Of a DNA stretch of 64,000 nt, positions 26,560-35,134 are shown one piece after another. The stretch lies in the NCBI RefSeq assembly GCF_001570605.1, contig NZ_BBXG01000017.1, forward strand, positions 1 through 64,000. Reading direction: 5' to 3'. A program made the position numbers and the translations under genes. The number at the start of each line of letters is the position of its first letter. The first letter of the stretch is position 1. The notes beneath the pieces are model-generated. The model was not told the DNA's origin. It made no database searches and was given only the letters and a program-made list of their open reading frames with translations. This DNA comes from Herbidospora cretacea (GTDB lineage: Bacteria; Actinomycetota; Actinomycetes; Streptosporangiales; Streptosporangiaceae).

Positions 26560-27300
26560 GTGAGGCGCCTACTGTCACGCATGGGGGTGGCTTCGGGGCT
26601 GGTGCTGGCTTCGCTGGTGGCGCCTGCCGTCGCGGTGGCCGACGATGAACCCGCTGAGCCTCTGGCCAAGACCGACTGGCATCTGTTCGAGATCCCGCTC
26701 GGTGAGTTCGTCGAGCGGCTGGGGCGGGAGGACCGGGACGGGCGGCTGATCTGGCGGGCCGACGGCTGCACGTTCACGGACACGGGGACCTTCGTCTTCG
26801 CCGACGCCTGCCGGCGGCACGACTTCGGCCACCGCAACTACGTCGCGCAGGGGCGGTTCACGACTGCGGGCCGCAAGCGGATCGACGACCGGTTCCGGGA
26901 GGACCTGGAGGCCGTCTGCGACGGCTACACGGGCTGGCGGTCCGAGCGGGCCGCCGCCTGCCGGGCCGCCGGGGCGGTCCTCCACGACCTGGTGCGTTCG
27001 GTGGGCCGCGCCCGGCCCGCCGCGGTCGTCTCCCAGTCGGGGCGGACGATCCGGCTCCACGTCAGCGTGGACGAGCCCGCCGCCGTGGCGCACCTCGCCG
27101 GGGGCGTCCCCGGCGACTGGGTGTGGGTGGACCGTTCCTGGGACTCCGGGGCGAGCTGGAGCCAGCTCGGCCCCACCCAGGTCCGGCGGCCCGCCACGAG
27201 CGCGGTCACGCCGCCCATCTGGTCCCACTACGTCAGCCTGCGCGCCTGCGGGCTCGTCCACGGCGGCCGGGTCGCCTGCACTCGGTGGATCGCGCCCTGA
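26560..27300 (+). CDS. secreted phospholipase A2 (prokaryotic type) with extra C-terminal domain
   Basis: Exported esterase expected to hydrolyse phospholipids at sn-2, 246 residues. GTG 26560 has GAGGGG 6 nt upstream and gives an RRLLSRMGVASGLVLASLVA signal peptide ending near AVAVA. The catalytic segment is FADACRRHDFGHRNYV (His-Asp dyad) within a helical domain of about 110 residues that also carries conserved Cys residues. The last about 90 residues (GDWVWVDRSWDSGASW, RACGLVHGGRVACT) form a second module resembling tails of other secreted actinobacterial proteins. The much longer open frame upstream is rejected. It stands alone between intergenic repeats and the qcr terminator. Confidence 0.88.
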   Translation: MRRLLSRMGVASGLVLASLVAPAVAVADDEPAEPLAKTDWHLFEIPLGEFVERLGREDRDGRLIWRADGCTFTDTGTFVFADACRRHDFGHRNYVAQGRFTTAGRKRIDDRFREDLEAVCDGYTGWRSERAAACRAAGAVLHDLVRSVGRARPAAVVSQSGRTIRLHVSVDEPAAVAHLAGGVPGDWVWVDRSWDSGASWSQLGPTQVRRPATSAVTPPIWSHYVSLRACGLVHGGRVACTRWIAP

Positions 27301-27325
27301 CGCAGGTCGTACAGACGGAAAAAGA

Positions 27326-27358
27326 AGAAGACCCGGAGCGGGAGGCTCCGGGTCTTCT
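27326..27358. terminator. terminator between qcrB and the phospholipase gene
   Basis: A 13-14 bp stem (27326-27339 with 27345-27358) and a 5-nt loop. On the minus strand a T-rich run follows (complement of 27319-27323), so it mainly serves ctaE-qcrCAB. Confidence 0.92.
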
Positions 27359-27369
27359 CCGTGGAACGG

Positions 27370-29025
27370 CTAGTGCAGTTCGCGCGGCTTGTCGCCCGCG
27401 CCGACCGCGGCGTGGTCGTCACCGTGACCGTCACCGTGACCGTTACCGTGGCCGTTGTGGCCGTGGCCGTCGAGCGGCACGTGGTCGGTGCCGTAGAACT
27501 TGCTGGCCTTGGCGCGGAGCTTGCCGATCGGGTTGCGGACGCCCTTCGGCGGGATCCCGTCCTTGTCCTCGTCGCCGTCGACGATCGGGATCTCCTTCTT
27601 GCCGCGGACGTGGTCGGCGAGGTCCTCCGCCAGGGGCGTGTGGACCTCGATGTACTCGCCGTGCGGCAGGCGCTTGATGACGCCGGACTCCACGCCGTGG
27701 GACAGGATGTCCTGGTCCTTGCGCTGGAGGCCGATGCAGATCCGGTAGGTGATCCAGTAGGCCAGCGCCGGGCCCAGGAAGATCGCGAACCGGCCGATGA
27801 TCGTCGTCTCGTAGAGGCCGATGTGGAAGTAGGCCGAGATCCAGTCGTTGGCGCCCAGCAGCCACAGGATGCCGTAGAACGTCACGCCCGCCATGCCGAT
27901 CGAGGTGCGGACCGGGGCGTTGCGGGGACGGTCGACCAGGTGGTGCTCACGACGGTCGCCGGTGATCCACTGTTCGGCGAACGGGTAGACCGCCAGGCCC
28001 GTCATGATGATGCCCATCGGGACCAGCGCCGGGATCAGCACGCTGAGCGGCACCGTGTGGTCGAGGAAGTTGATCTCCCACGACGGCATCAGCCGCAGCG
28101 CGCCCTCCAGGAAGCCCATGTACCAGTCGGGCTGCGACCCCGCCGAGATGTCCGCCGGGGTGTACGGGCCGAACAGCCAGATCGGGTTGATCTGGGCGAA
28201 CGTCCCGAGACCCGCGACGGCCGCGAACGTGAACAGGAAGTAGGCGCCGGCCTTGGCCATGAAGGCCGGGTAGAACGGCGCGCCCACCACGTTGTGCTCG
28301 GTGCGGCCCGGGCCGGGCATCTGGGTGTGCTTCTGCACCCACATCAGCACCATGTGGGCCGAGATGAGCGCCAGCAGGATGCCGGGGATCAGCAGGATGT
28401 GCAGCGAGTAGAACCGCGAGATGACGTCCTCGCCCGGATATTCCCCGCCGAACAGGAAGAACGTGATGTACGTGCCCACGATCGGCAGCGAGATCGCCAC
28501 ACCCTCGGTGATCCGCAGACCCGCGCCGGAGAGCAGGTCGTCGGGGAGGGAGTAGCCGGTGAGGCCCTCGGCCAGCGCCAGCGTCAGCAGCAGCACGCCG
28601 ATGATCCAGTTGAGCTCACGCGGCTTGCGGTAGGCGCCGGTGAAGAAGACGCGCAGCATGTGGACCGTCATGCCGGCCACGAACAGCAGGGCCGCCCAGT
28701 GGTGGATCTGCCGGATCAGCAGACCACCCCGGACCTCGAAGCTGATGTGCAGCGTCGAGGCGTAGGCCTCCGACATCCCCACGCCCACGAGCGGCTGGTA
28801 GGAGCCGTCGTAGATGACGTGCTGCATGCTCGGCTTGAACCAGAACGTCAGGAACGTGCCGGTGAGCAGCAGGATGATGAAGGAGTAGAGCGCGATCTCG
28901 CCGAGCAGGAACGACCAGTGGTCGGGAAAGACCTTGCGCAGGTTCCGCTTCAGGAAGCTGCCCGCGCCGAGCCGGTCGTCGAGGTAGGTCGCGGTGCCCG
29001 CGATGGGCTTCGGAGTCTCGTTCAC
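27370..29025 (-). CDS. qcrB: cytochrome bc complex cytochrome b subunit, with His-rich tail
   Basis: Quinol-oxidising cytochrome b of the actinobacterial bcc-aa3 supercomplex, 551 residues with eight helices. Heme b histidines lie in IHHWAALLFVAGMTVHMLRV and in FYSLHILLIPGILLALISAHM. The Qo motif PDWYMGF stands where canonical subunits have the PEW region. GTG 29025 overlaps the qcrA stop by 4 bp; the longer open frame upstream is a qcrA shadow. The C-terminus carries a Gly-His-rich tail (HGHNGHGNGHGDGHGDDH) that may bind metal. Confidence 0.97.
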   Translation of the reverse strand: MNETPKPIAGTATYLDDRLGAGSFLKRNLRKVFPDHWSFLLGEIALYSFIILLLTGTFLTFWFKPSMQHVIYDGSYQPLVGVGMSEAYASTLHISFEVRGGLLIRQIHHWAALLFVAGMTVHMLRVFFTGAYRKPRELNWIIGVLLLTLALAEGLTGYSLPDDLLSGAGLRITEGVAISLPIVGTYITFFLFGGEYPGEDVISRFYSLHILLIPGILLALISAHMVLMWVQKHTQMPGPGRTEHNVVGAPFYPAFMAKAGAYFLFTFAAVAGLGTFAQINPIWLFGPYTPADISAGSQPDWYMGFLEGALRLMPSWEINFLDHTVPLSVLIPALVPMGIIMTGLAVYPFAEQWITGDRREHHLVDRPRNAPVRTSIGMAGVTFYGILWLLGANDWISAYFHIGLYETTIIGRFAIFLGPALAYWITYRICIGLQRKDQDILSHGVESGVIKRLPHGEYIEVHTPLAEDLADHVRGKKEIPIVDGDEDKDGIPPKGVRNPIGKLRAKASKFYGTDHVPLDGHGHNGHGNGHGDGHGDDHAAVGAGDKPRELH

Positions 29026-30098
29026 GACTGGTTCCCCCTGGCTTCCCGGGCGTCGGCCTCGGCGTCGCCGCGCTCCCAGAAGCTGGGACCGACGGGGACG
29101 TCGAAGTCGGCCTGGGCGATGAGGTAGCCCTGGCCGTCGACACCGATCGGCAGCTGCGGCAGCGGCCGGGCGGCCGGGCCGAAGATGACCCGCGCCCCGT
29201 CGGTCGCGTCGAAGGTCGACTGGTGGCAAGGGCACAGGATGTGGTGGGTCGTCTGCTCGTAGAGCGCCGCGGGACAGCCGACGTGGGTGCAGATCTTCGA
29301 GTAGGCGACGATGCCGTCGTAGGTCCAGTTCCTGATCGTGCCCGACTTCAGGTCCTCGGGACGGAACTTGATCAGGATCAGCGTGGCCTTGGCGAGGGCG
29401 TTGAGGTCGTGCTCGTACCCTTCGGGCACGACCGACAGGATGCCGCCCGGCGAGTCGAAGTCGGAGGCCAGGATCGGCTGTCCGGTGCCTTCGACGACCA
29501 GCTTCATGCCCTTCTTCCACACCGTGTGGCGCAGCGAGGTGCCGGGCAGCGGGCCGAGGTCCTTGAGCAGCACCAGCGGGGCCAGGCCGAGCGGCGCCGC
29601 CGCCAGCAGCAGCGTGCGGCGCATCATCTTGTGCTTGACGAAGCCGCTCTCGTTGGCCCCCGCGCGGAACGTCTCGTCGACGTAGCCGCGGGTGTCGTCG
29701 TCGGAGCGCATCTCGTGGCGCTCCTGGACGAGGTTGTATTTCGGCATCATCCGCCGGACCCACACCACCACGCCCGAGGACAGCGCCAGCAGCGCCACCG
29801 TCAGGCTGCCGCCGAGCGCGAGGTTCGACGCGGCGGTGGAGTCGATGTCGCCGACCTGGAAGATCACGTAGGAGGCGATGAAGGCGATGCCCGCCAGGAA
29901 GGCGACGAAGAACAGCAGGGTGACGACCCGCTCGGCCTTGCGGGCGTCGGCGGGGTCGGGGAGCGTCACGCCGGGCGTCTCCACCTCGGCCTTGGCCGGG
30001 CGGGTGCCGAGTACGGCGGTTCCCTGAGCCGGGGTGCCGATGACGCGACGCGGGACACGCGTCTCGTCATCGGGGCCGGGAAGCTCTTTATCGGTCAT
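29022..30098 (-). CDS. qcrA: Rieske iron-sulfur subunit
   Basis: [2Fe-2S] subunit of cytochrome bcc, 358 residues. The long actinobacterial N-terminus has three hydrophobic segments (VVTLLFFVAFLAGIAFIASYVIF; LALGGSLTVALLALSSGVVVW; MRRTLLLAAAPLGLAPLVLL). The cluster ligands follow in SKICTHVGCPAALYE and HILCPCHQSTFD. It overlaps both qcrC (upstream) and qcrB (downstream) by 4 bp. The typical Rieske disulfide cysteines are present within the same two loops. Confidence 0.97.
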   Translation of the reverse strand: MTDKELPGPDDETRVPRRVIGTPAQGTAVLGTRPAKAEVETPGVTLPDPADARKAERVVTLLFFVAFLAGIAFIASYVIFQVGDIDSTAASNLALGGSLTVALLALSSGVVVWVRRMMPKYNLVQERHEMRSDDDTRGYVDETFRAGANESGFVKHKMMRRTLLLAAAPLGLAPLVLLKDLGPLPGTSLRHTVWKKGMKLVVEGTGQPILASDFDSPGGILSVVPEGYEHDLNALAKATLILIKFRPEDLKSGTIRNWTYDGIVAYSKICTHVGCPAALYEQTTHHILCPCHQSTFDATDGARVIFGPAARPLPQLPIGVDGQGYLIAQADFDVPVGPSFWERGDAEADAREARGNQS

Positions 30099-30931
30099 TT
30101 TGATGTTCTCTTACGCTTCTTGGCGGTGATCCAGATGGCGGTGAGGGACATGAAGGAGATCCCGGCGATCCACGCGACCAGGCCTTCGCTGACCGGGCCG
30201 ATGCGGCCGAGCCCGAAGCCGCCCGGGTCGACCTGCTCGCGCACGCCGACGATGTAGGCGATCATGTCGCGCTTCTGCTCGGGCGTGATGATCGAGTCGT
30301 TGAAGACCGGCATCGCCTGGGGGCCCGTGACCATCGCCTCGTAGATCTGCTCGGGCGTGGCCGGGTTCAGGTTCGGGGCGTACTTGCCGTAGGTGAGACC
30401 GCCGCCGGCGCCGACGAAGTTGTGGCACTGGATGCAGTTCGCGCGGAACAGCTCACCGCCCTTGGCGGCGTCGCCCTTGGCCGGGTCGACCATGTCGGCG
30501 GTGGGCACCGTGGGGCCGCCGCCGAGGCTCTGCACGTAGGCGGCCAGCTGCCGGACGGCCTCGGGTGTCACCCACTCGCCGAGCGGCTTGCGCGGGGCCT
30601 GCGAGCTCGGGTCGGCGGCCGGCATGCGGCCGGAGCTCACCTGGAAGTCGACCGCGGCGGCGCCCACGCCCACGAGCGTCGGGCCCATGGAGGTGCCCTC
30701 GGCGTTCAGGCCGTGGCAGCTCGCGCAGTGGGCCACGAACAGGCTCTTGCCCTCGGCCACGTCGTCGGCCTTGCCCGACGCGACCGCCGCGTCGGCGGTG
30801 CTGTCACTGGGCGCCGCGGCGGCGTATACCCCGCCCAGCAGCCCCAGCGCGAGCGCCACGACCGCGAGGCGCGCGAGGGGATGCCGCCGTCGCGCGGTGA
30901 TGGAGTTCACCGAAATCCCCGTTCCGATCAT
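30095..30931 (-). CDS. qcrC: di-heme cytochrome c subunit of bcc complex
   Basis: Membrane-anchored cytochrome that passes electrons straight to the aa3 oxidase, so no soluble cytochrome c is needed, 278 residues. Two heme-binding motifs are present, [15 protein letters not shown] and [16 protein letters not shown], each with a downstream Met region. An N-terminal signal/anchor ([17 protein letters not shown]) and a C-terminal helix before KKRKRTSK frame them. ATG 30931 overlaps the ctaE stop; GTG 30910 is an alternative start closer to the signal. Confidence 0.96.
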   Translation of the reverse strand: MIGTGISVNSITARRRHPLARLAVVALALGLLGGVYAAAAPSDSTADAAVASGKADDVAEGKSLFVAHCASCHGLNAEGTSMGPTLVGVGAAAVDFQVSSGRMPAADPSSQAPRKPLGEWVTPEAVRQLAAYVQSLGGGPTVPTADMVDPAKGDAAKGGELFRANCIQCHNFVGAGGGLTYGKYAPNLNPATPEQIYEAMVTGPQAMPVFNDSIITPEQKRDMIAYIVGVREQVDPGGFGLGRIGPVSEGLVAWIAGISFMSLTAIWITAKKRKRTSK

Positions 30932-31548
30932 TTGATGATGTAGATGGTCGCGAAAAGGCCGATCCAGACGACGTCGACGAAGTGCCAGTAGTAGGACACG
31001 ACGATCGCGCTGGTGGCCTGCTCATGCGTGAAGCGCTTCGCGGCGTACGTGCGTCCCAGAAGGAAGAGGAACGCGATCAGACCACCCGTCACGTGCAGGC
31101 CGTGGAAGCCCGTGGTCAGGTAGAACACCGAGCCGTAGGCGTCGGAGGAGAGGGTCGTGCCCTCGTGAACCAGCTCGTTGTACTCGATCAGCTGCCCGGC
31201 GACGAAGACCGCGCCCATGAGGAAGCTGATGAAATACCACAGCCGGAGCTTCTTGACCTGGCCCTTTTCCGCGGCCCACACGCCGAACTGGCATGTCACC
31301 GAGGACAGCACCAGGATGATCGTGTTGACCGTCGCGAACGGGACGTTCAAGTGGGCGCCCGGCCAGCTCGCTGGGTCCTGGCCGACGCTCACAGAGCGGA
31401 TGGTGAAGTACATCGCGAACAGCGCCGCGAAGAACATGAGCTCAGAGGACAGCCAGATGATCGTCCCGACGCTGACCAGGTTGGGCCGGCGCGACGAGTG
31501 GGCTGTCGTCGTCGTAGTAATTGCGGATGCTGTCGCCACGCCCGTCAT
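30928..31548 (-). CDS. ctaE: cytochrome c oxidase subunit III
   Basis: Heme-free membrane subunit of aa3 oxidase, 206 residues with five helices. Conserved segments include [37 protein letters not shown] and [18 protein letters not shown]. It leads the ctaE-qcrC-qcrA-qcrB operon, in which every junction overlaps by 4 bp. This joins part of the oxidase with the whole bcc complex, while ctaC-ctaD-ctaF lie 11 kb away on the other strand. It starts at ATG 31548. The divergent neighbour is a receiver-like gene. Confidence 0.97.
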   Translation of the reverse strand: MTGVATASAITTTTTAHSSRRPNLVSVGTIIWLSSELMFFAALFAMYFTIRSVSVGQDPASWPGAHLNVPFATVNTIILVLSSVTCQFGVWAAEKGQVKKLRLWYFISFLMGAVFVAGQLIEYNELVHEGTTLSSDAYGSVFYLTTGFHGLHVTGGLIAFLFLLGRTYAAKRFTHEQATSAIVVSYYWHFVDVVWIGLFATIYIIK

Positions 31549-31685
31549 TATTGCGGCTCGTGAGGCCGGGTCGGCGCACGGCCCCCCGATAGGGGGTGCG
31601 CGACGCGGCGAAGGGCGGGATGTCGACGGCCGCTCAGGGCCGATAGCATCCCTGGTGACCCTACCCGGTGACTGGAGTGCGCAAC

Positions 31686-32075
31686 ATGAAGGTTCTCGTC
31701 TACAGCGACGACGCGGCCACCCGTGAGAAGGTGCGGCTGGCCATCGGCCGCCGGCCCGCCGCCGACCTGCCGCTGGTGGAGATCGTCGAGTGCGCGACCC
31801 AGGCGGCAGTGGTCCGCAAGCTCGACTCGGGGGAGATCGACATCGCGATCCTCGACTCCGAGGCCGCGCCGGCCGGTGGCATGGGCATCGCCAAGCAGGC
31901 CAAGGACGAGGTCCACGACTGCCCGCCCATCTGCCTGATCATCGCCCGGCGTGACGACCGCTGGCTGGCGAACTGGTCGCGGGCCGACGCCGTGATCTCC
32001 CAGCCGCTCGACCCGATGATCGTCGCCGAGACGATCGCCGGGCTGATGCGCGGGCGGCTGCCCGCCGTCTCCTGA
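31686..32075 (+). CDS. receiver-like protein of unknown output
   Basis: A 129-residue stand-alone CheY-like domain: [21 protein letters not shown], then [21 protein letters not shown] and the last helix [14 protein letters not shown]. The phospho-acceptor Asp would be in ILDSEA. The usual downstream Thr and Lys are not clearly kept ([17 protein letters not shown]), so phosphorylation is doubtful. It has no DNA-binding domain. It lies directly before trpD (25 bp gap) and divergent from ctaE. As I recall, relatives keep this position in other actinomycetes. The ATG at 31686 follows a weak ribosome site. Confidence 0.8.
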   Translation: MKVLVYSDDAATREKVRLAIGRRPAADLPLVEIVECATQAAVVRKLDSGEIDIAILDSEAAPAGGMGIAKQAKDEVHDCPPICLIIARRDDRWLANWSRADAVISQPLDPMIVAETIAGLMRGRLPAVS

Positions 32076-32100
32076 CATCCCTATATCCATAAGGACCGCC

Positions 32101-33147
32101 ATGGACGCCCGTACCACCTGGCCCTCGCTGCTCAACGCGCTGCTCGCCGGTGAGCACCTGACCGCCGACGAGACCTCGTGGGCGATGGGCGAGATCATGT
32201 CGGGCGCGGCCACCCCGTCCCAGATCGCGGCGTTCGTCGTCGCGCTGCGGGCCAAGGGGGAGACCGTCGCCGAGGTGTCCGGGCTGGCCCGGCACATGTT
32301 GTCTATCGCCACCCCCCTCAAGATCGAGGGTCCGGCGGTCGACGTCGTCGGCACCGGCGGCGACCGGGCCCACACGGTGAACGTCTCGACGATGGCCGCC
32401 GTCGTGGTGGCCGCGGCGGGCCCCAGGGTGATCAAGCACGGCAACCGGGCCGCCTCGTCCAAGTGCGGCGCGGCCGACGTGCTGGAGCACCTCGGCGTCG
32501 TGATCGACCTGTCGCCCGAGGCGACCGTCGAGGTGGCGCAGGAGGCCGGCATCGCGTTCTGCTTCGCGCCGGTCTACCACCCGTCGATGCGCTTCGCCGG
32601 GCCGACCCGCAAGGAGATCGGCGTCCCGACGGTGTTCAACTTCCTCGGCCCGCTGACCAACCCGGCCCGCCCCTCGGCGCAGGCCATCGGGGTCTTCGAC
32701 CAGCGCATGCTGCCGGTCATGGCGGGCGTGTTCGCCGAGCGCGGCGTGTCGGCGCTGGTCTTCCGGGGCGACGACGGCCTCGACGAGCTGTCGACGGCCG
32801 CCCCCTCGACCGTGTACGTCGTGGCCGACGGCGTCTCGACCAAGACGACCTTCGACCCGGCCGACATCGGCATCGCCCGCTCGCAGCCCGCCGACCTGAA
32901 GGGCGGCGACGTCGCCTTCAACGCCGGAGCGGTCCACGACCTGGTCCGCGGCAAGACCGGCCCGGTCCGCGACGCGGTGCTGCTGAACGCCGCCGCCGCC
33001 CTGGTGGCCAGCGAGGGCCCGACGGCCGACGACCTGACCGGGCGGATCGCTGCCGCCTACGCCACGGTCGGCCAGGTGGTCGACTCCGGCGCCGCCGCGA
33101 CCCTGCTCGACCGCTGGGTCGAGGTCTCCCAGCGCCTGCGCGGCTGA
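32101..33147 (+). CDS. trpD: anthranilate phosphoribosyltransferase
   Basis: Second step of tryptophan synthesis, joining anthranilate with PRPP, 348 residues. The PRPP loop is [18 protein letters not shown], followed by [42 protein letters not shown] and [13 protein letters not shown]. All catalytic signatures are intact. No other trp gene is in the window, so tryptophan genes are dispersed here as in Streptomyces. A GC hairpin follows the stop codon. Confidence 0.97.
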   Translation: MDARTTWPSLLNALLAGEHLTADETSWAMGEIMSGAATPSQIAAFVVALRAKGETVAEVSGLARHMLSIATPLKIEGPAVDVVGTGGDRAHTVNVSTMAAVVVAAAGPRVIKHGNRAASSKCGAADVLEHLGVVIDLSPEATVEVAQEAGIAFCFAPVYHPSMRFAGPTRKEIGVPTVFNFLGPLTNPARPSAQAIGVFDQRMLPVMAGVFAERGVSALVFRGDDGLDELSTAAPSTVYVVADGVSTKTTFDPADIGIARSQPADLKGGDVAFNAGAVHDLVRGKTGPVRDAVLLNAAAALVASEGPTADDLTGRIAAAYATVGQVVDSGAAATLLDRWVEVSQRLRG

Positions 33148-33160
33148 GTCCCGCCGGCGG

Positions 33161-33184
33161 GGGCCTCCGGCGACCCGGAGGTCC
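33161..33184 (+). terminator. possible terminator of trpD
   Basis: A 10-bp stem around a CGAC loop (33161-33170 with 33175-33184, one wobble), 14 bp after the trpD stop. There is no T-run. Confidence 0.5.
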
Positions 33185-33256
33185 CTCCCGCGGGTAATCC
33201 CCTGGGCTGACCCACGCTCACCTCCTGGGAGGACGTCCCGGGGGCGGGCGGCGGCT

Positions 33257-33262
33257 TAGATT
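33257..33262 (+). promoter_or_regulatory. -10 box of a leaderless promoter for the orphan kinase
   Basis: TAGATT followed by 6 nt and the ATG at 33269. No Shine-Dalgarno sequence is present. Confidence 0.4.
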
Positions 33263-33268
33263 TCCGGC

Positions 33269-33949
33269 ATGATGCGCCTCTTCGCCCGCCTGGTCCGTCC
33301 GGTCCGACGCCGGTCGGCGGATCCCGCCGACGCCGTGACCCGGGAGCGGCTCAGGATCGCCGAGGAGCTCCACGACGTCGTGGCCCACGACCTGAGCGTG
33401 CTCACCCTGGGGGTGGGCGCAGGCCGGGTCATCATGGACCGCGACCCCGAGCGCGCCCGGCAGACGCTCCGCGACGCCGAGGAGGCCGGCCGCCAGGCGC
33501 TGACGGATCTCCAGCGCGTCGCGGGGCTGCTGCGGTCGGGGAGCGCCACGACCACCGGCCCCCAGCCCACCCTCGGCGCGCTGCCCGCCCTCTTCGACCG
33601 CTTCCGCGCCGCCGGGCTCTCGGTCGCTTTCTCCGAGGACGGCCCCCGCCGGCCCAGCCCGGTCCTGGAGCTCTCCGCCTACCGCATCGTGGAGGAGGCC
33701 CTGGTCAACGCGCTGGAGCACGGCTCGGCGCGGAAGGCGCAGGTGCGTCTTCGCTGGCAGGGCGGGGTGGTGGAGCTGTGCGTCCAGGACGACGGCGGCC
33801 CGAGGGAGCGCCTCCTGGGCATCTGGGAACGCGCCGCCCTCTTCGGCGGCTCCGTCACCTCGGGCCCGGTCCAGGGCGGCTTCGAGATCCGGGTACGCCT
33901 GCTGACCGGAGGCCGCACCCGGGCCCTGACCGGGGACCGCACGGGCTGA
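33269..33949 (+). CDS. orphan soluble histidine kinase (HisKA_3 type)
   Basis: A 226-residue kinase core without sensor or membrane segments. The dimerisation/phospho-acceptor helix has RIAEELHDVVAHDLSVLTLG (His in LHD). The ATPase part has EEALVNALEHG (N box) and CVQDDGGPRERLLGIWERA, in which the stretch between the G1 and G2 boxes looks shortened compared with NarL-type kinases. No response regulator of the matching type lies nearby, so the partner is unknown. ATG 33269 (or 33272) follows TAGATT by 6 nt. It is convergent with the SDR gene. Confidence 0.82.
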   Translation: MMRLFARLVRPVRRRSADPADAVTRERLRIAEELHDVVAHDLSVLTLGVGAGRVIMDRDPERARQTLRDAEEAGRQALTDLQRVAGLLRSGSATTTGPQPTLGALPALFDRFRAAGLSVAFSEDGPRRPSPVLELSAYRIVEEALVNALEHGSARKAQVRLRWQGGVVELCVQDDGGPRERLLGIWERAALFGGSVTSGPVQGGFEIRVRLLTGGRTRALTGDRTG

Positions 33950-34032
33950 CGCCCGGCGTCGCCACCCGAGGGTGACCGAGCAGGCCAGGCCCGAGCCGCG
34001 TCCCGCCGGGCCCTCAGAAGGTGGTAGGGGCC

Positions 34033-34779
34033 TCAGACGAGTTCCAGGCCGCCGTCCACGGTGAGGATCTGGCCGGTCAGCCAGGTCGCCGACGGGTCGG
34101 CCAGCCGGAGGATCCAGGTCGCGACCTCGCCGGGGTCGCCGCGGCGGCCCAGGGGGATGCGGGCGGCCTCGTCGGACTTGATCTGTTCGACGGTCGCGGC
34201 GGGCAGGCCGGCGGCGGTGAGGGCCTCGCTCTCGGTGGGGCCGGGGGCGACGGCGTTCACGCGGACCCCTGTGGGGGCCAGTTCCAGCGCCCAACTGCGG
34301 GTGAGTTGTTCGACGGCGGCCTTGGTCGCGGCGTAGTGGGCGCCGCCGGGCAGGGGGCGGTGGCCGAAGGTGCTGCTGACGTTGACGACGCAGCCCGCGG
34401 TCGCGCGCAGGTGGGGCAGGGCGTGCCGGGCGAGCAGACTCGGGGCCGTGACGTTGAGCGTGAACAGATCGGCGACGCCGTCGGCGGTCGTCTCGGCCAG
34501 CGGCATGATCTTCGTGGCCCCGGCGTTGTTGACCAGGACGTCGAGCCGGCCCCAGCGGGCGACGGCCGCCGAGACGATCTCCTCGGGCGCTGCGGGATCG
34601 CGCAGGTCGGCGACGTGGACGCTGATCGCCTCGTCGCGGCCCGCCGTCCCGGCGAGGGCCTCGCGGCGGCGGCCGACGCCCAGGACGAGCGCGCCCGCGC
34701 CGGCGAACAGCCGGGTGGTCGCGCGGCCGATGCCCGATCCGGCGCCGGTGACGATGACGGTTCTGCCGGTGAAGTCCAT
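34033..34779 (-). CDS. SDR-family oxidoreductase
   Basis: Classical short-chain dehydrogenase, 248 residues. The NAD(P) motif is VTGAGSGIGRATTRLFAGAG, and LVNNAGATKIM follows. Ser of the triad lies in VVNVSSTFGHRP, and the YxxxK motif is HYAATKAAVEQ. The C-terminal WLTGQILTVDGGLEL is typical. An Arg pair after the first strand (VGRRREAL) favours NADPH. Substrate unknown. It starts at ATG 34779. It is downstream of the Lrp-like gene on the same strand (40 bp), so the two may be co-transcribed. Confidence 0.93.
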   Translation of the reverse strand: MDFTGRTVIVTGAGSGIGRATTRLFAGAGALVLGVGRRREALAGTAGRDEAISVHVADLRDPAAPEEIVSAAVARWGRLDVLVNNAGATKIMPLAETTADGVADLFTLNVTAPSLLARHALPHLRATAGCVVNVSSTFGHRPLPGGAHYAATKAAVEQLTRSWALELAPTGVRVNAVAPGPTESEALTAAGLPAATVEQIKSDEAARIPLGRRGDPGEVATWILRLADPSATWLTGQILTVDGGLELV

Positions 34780-34819
34780 GGTCCCTCCGAGGTTCGGTGC
34801 CGGGGGGACGGTCAGGAAT

Positions 34820-35107
34820 CTAGTCGGCGTCGGGGAGGCCGATGGAGAAGGCGGCCTCCAGGTCGTGGCGGCTGTAGGTCCGGAAGGCGATGTGGGTGTC
34901 GGTGGCGCGGACGCCCTCGATCTTGTTCAGCCGCCCCGGCACGACTTCGGCGATCTCCTCGTAACGGGCGACGCGGACCATGGCCATTAGGTCGAACTCG
35001 CCGGTGATCGAGTAGACCTCGCTGACGCCCGCGAGCCCGGCGATCGCCTGGGCGACCTCGGGGATCCGGTCGACGTCGGCCTTGATGTGCACGATCGCGG
35101 TGACCAA
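34820..35107 (-). CDS. stand-alone Lrp/AsnC ligand-binding (RAM) domain protein
   Basis: A 95-residue protein made only of the effector/oligomerisation domain of Lrp regulators: TAIVHIKADVDRIPEVAQAI, VSEVYSITGEFDLMAMVRV, and RLNKIEGVRATDTHIAFRTY. It has no helix-turn-helix, so it may sense amino acids as an independent oligomer or modulate a full Lrp protein. The start is TTG at 35107, set by AAGGAG 6 nt upstream. Such small RAM proteins near trpD are common in actinomycetes as I recall. Confidence 0.88.
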   Translation of the reverse strand: MVTAIVHIKADVDRIPEVAQAIAGLAGVSEVYSITGEFDLMAMVRVARYEEIAEVVPGRLNKIEGVRATDTHIAFRTYSRHDLEAAFSIGLPDAD

Positions 35108-35134
35108 AGCGTGCTCCTTTCCGAGGGCCCCAAC

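Noticed and set aside
33950-34032. Terminator between the orphan kinase and the SDR gene
   Set aside because: Only a 6-bp GC stem can be drawn, with no T-run; too weak to list.
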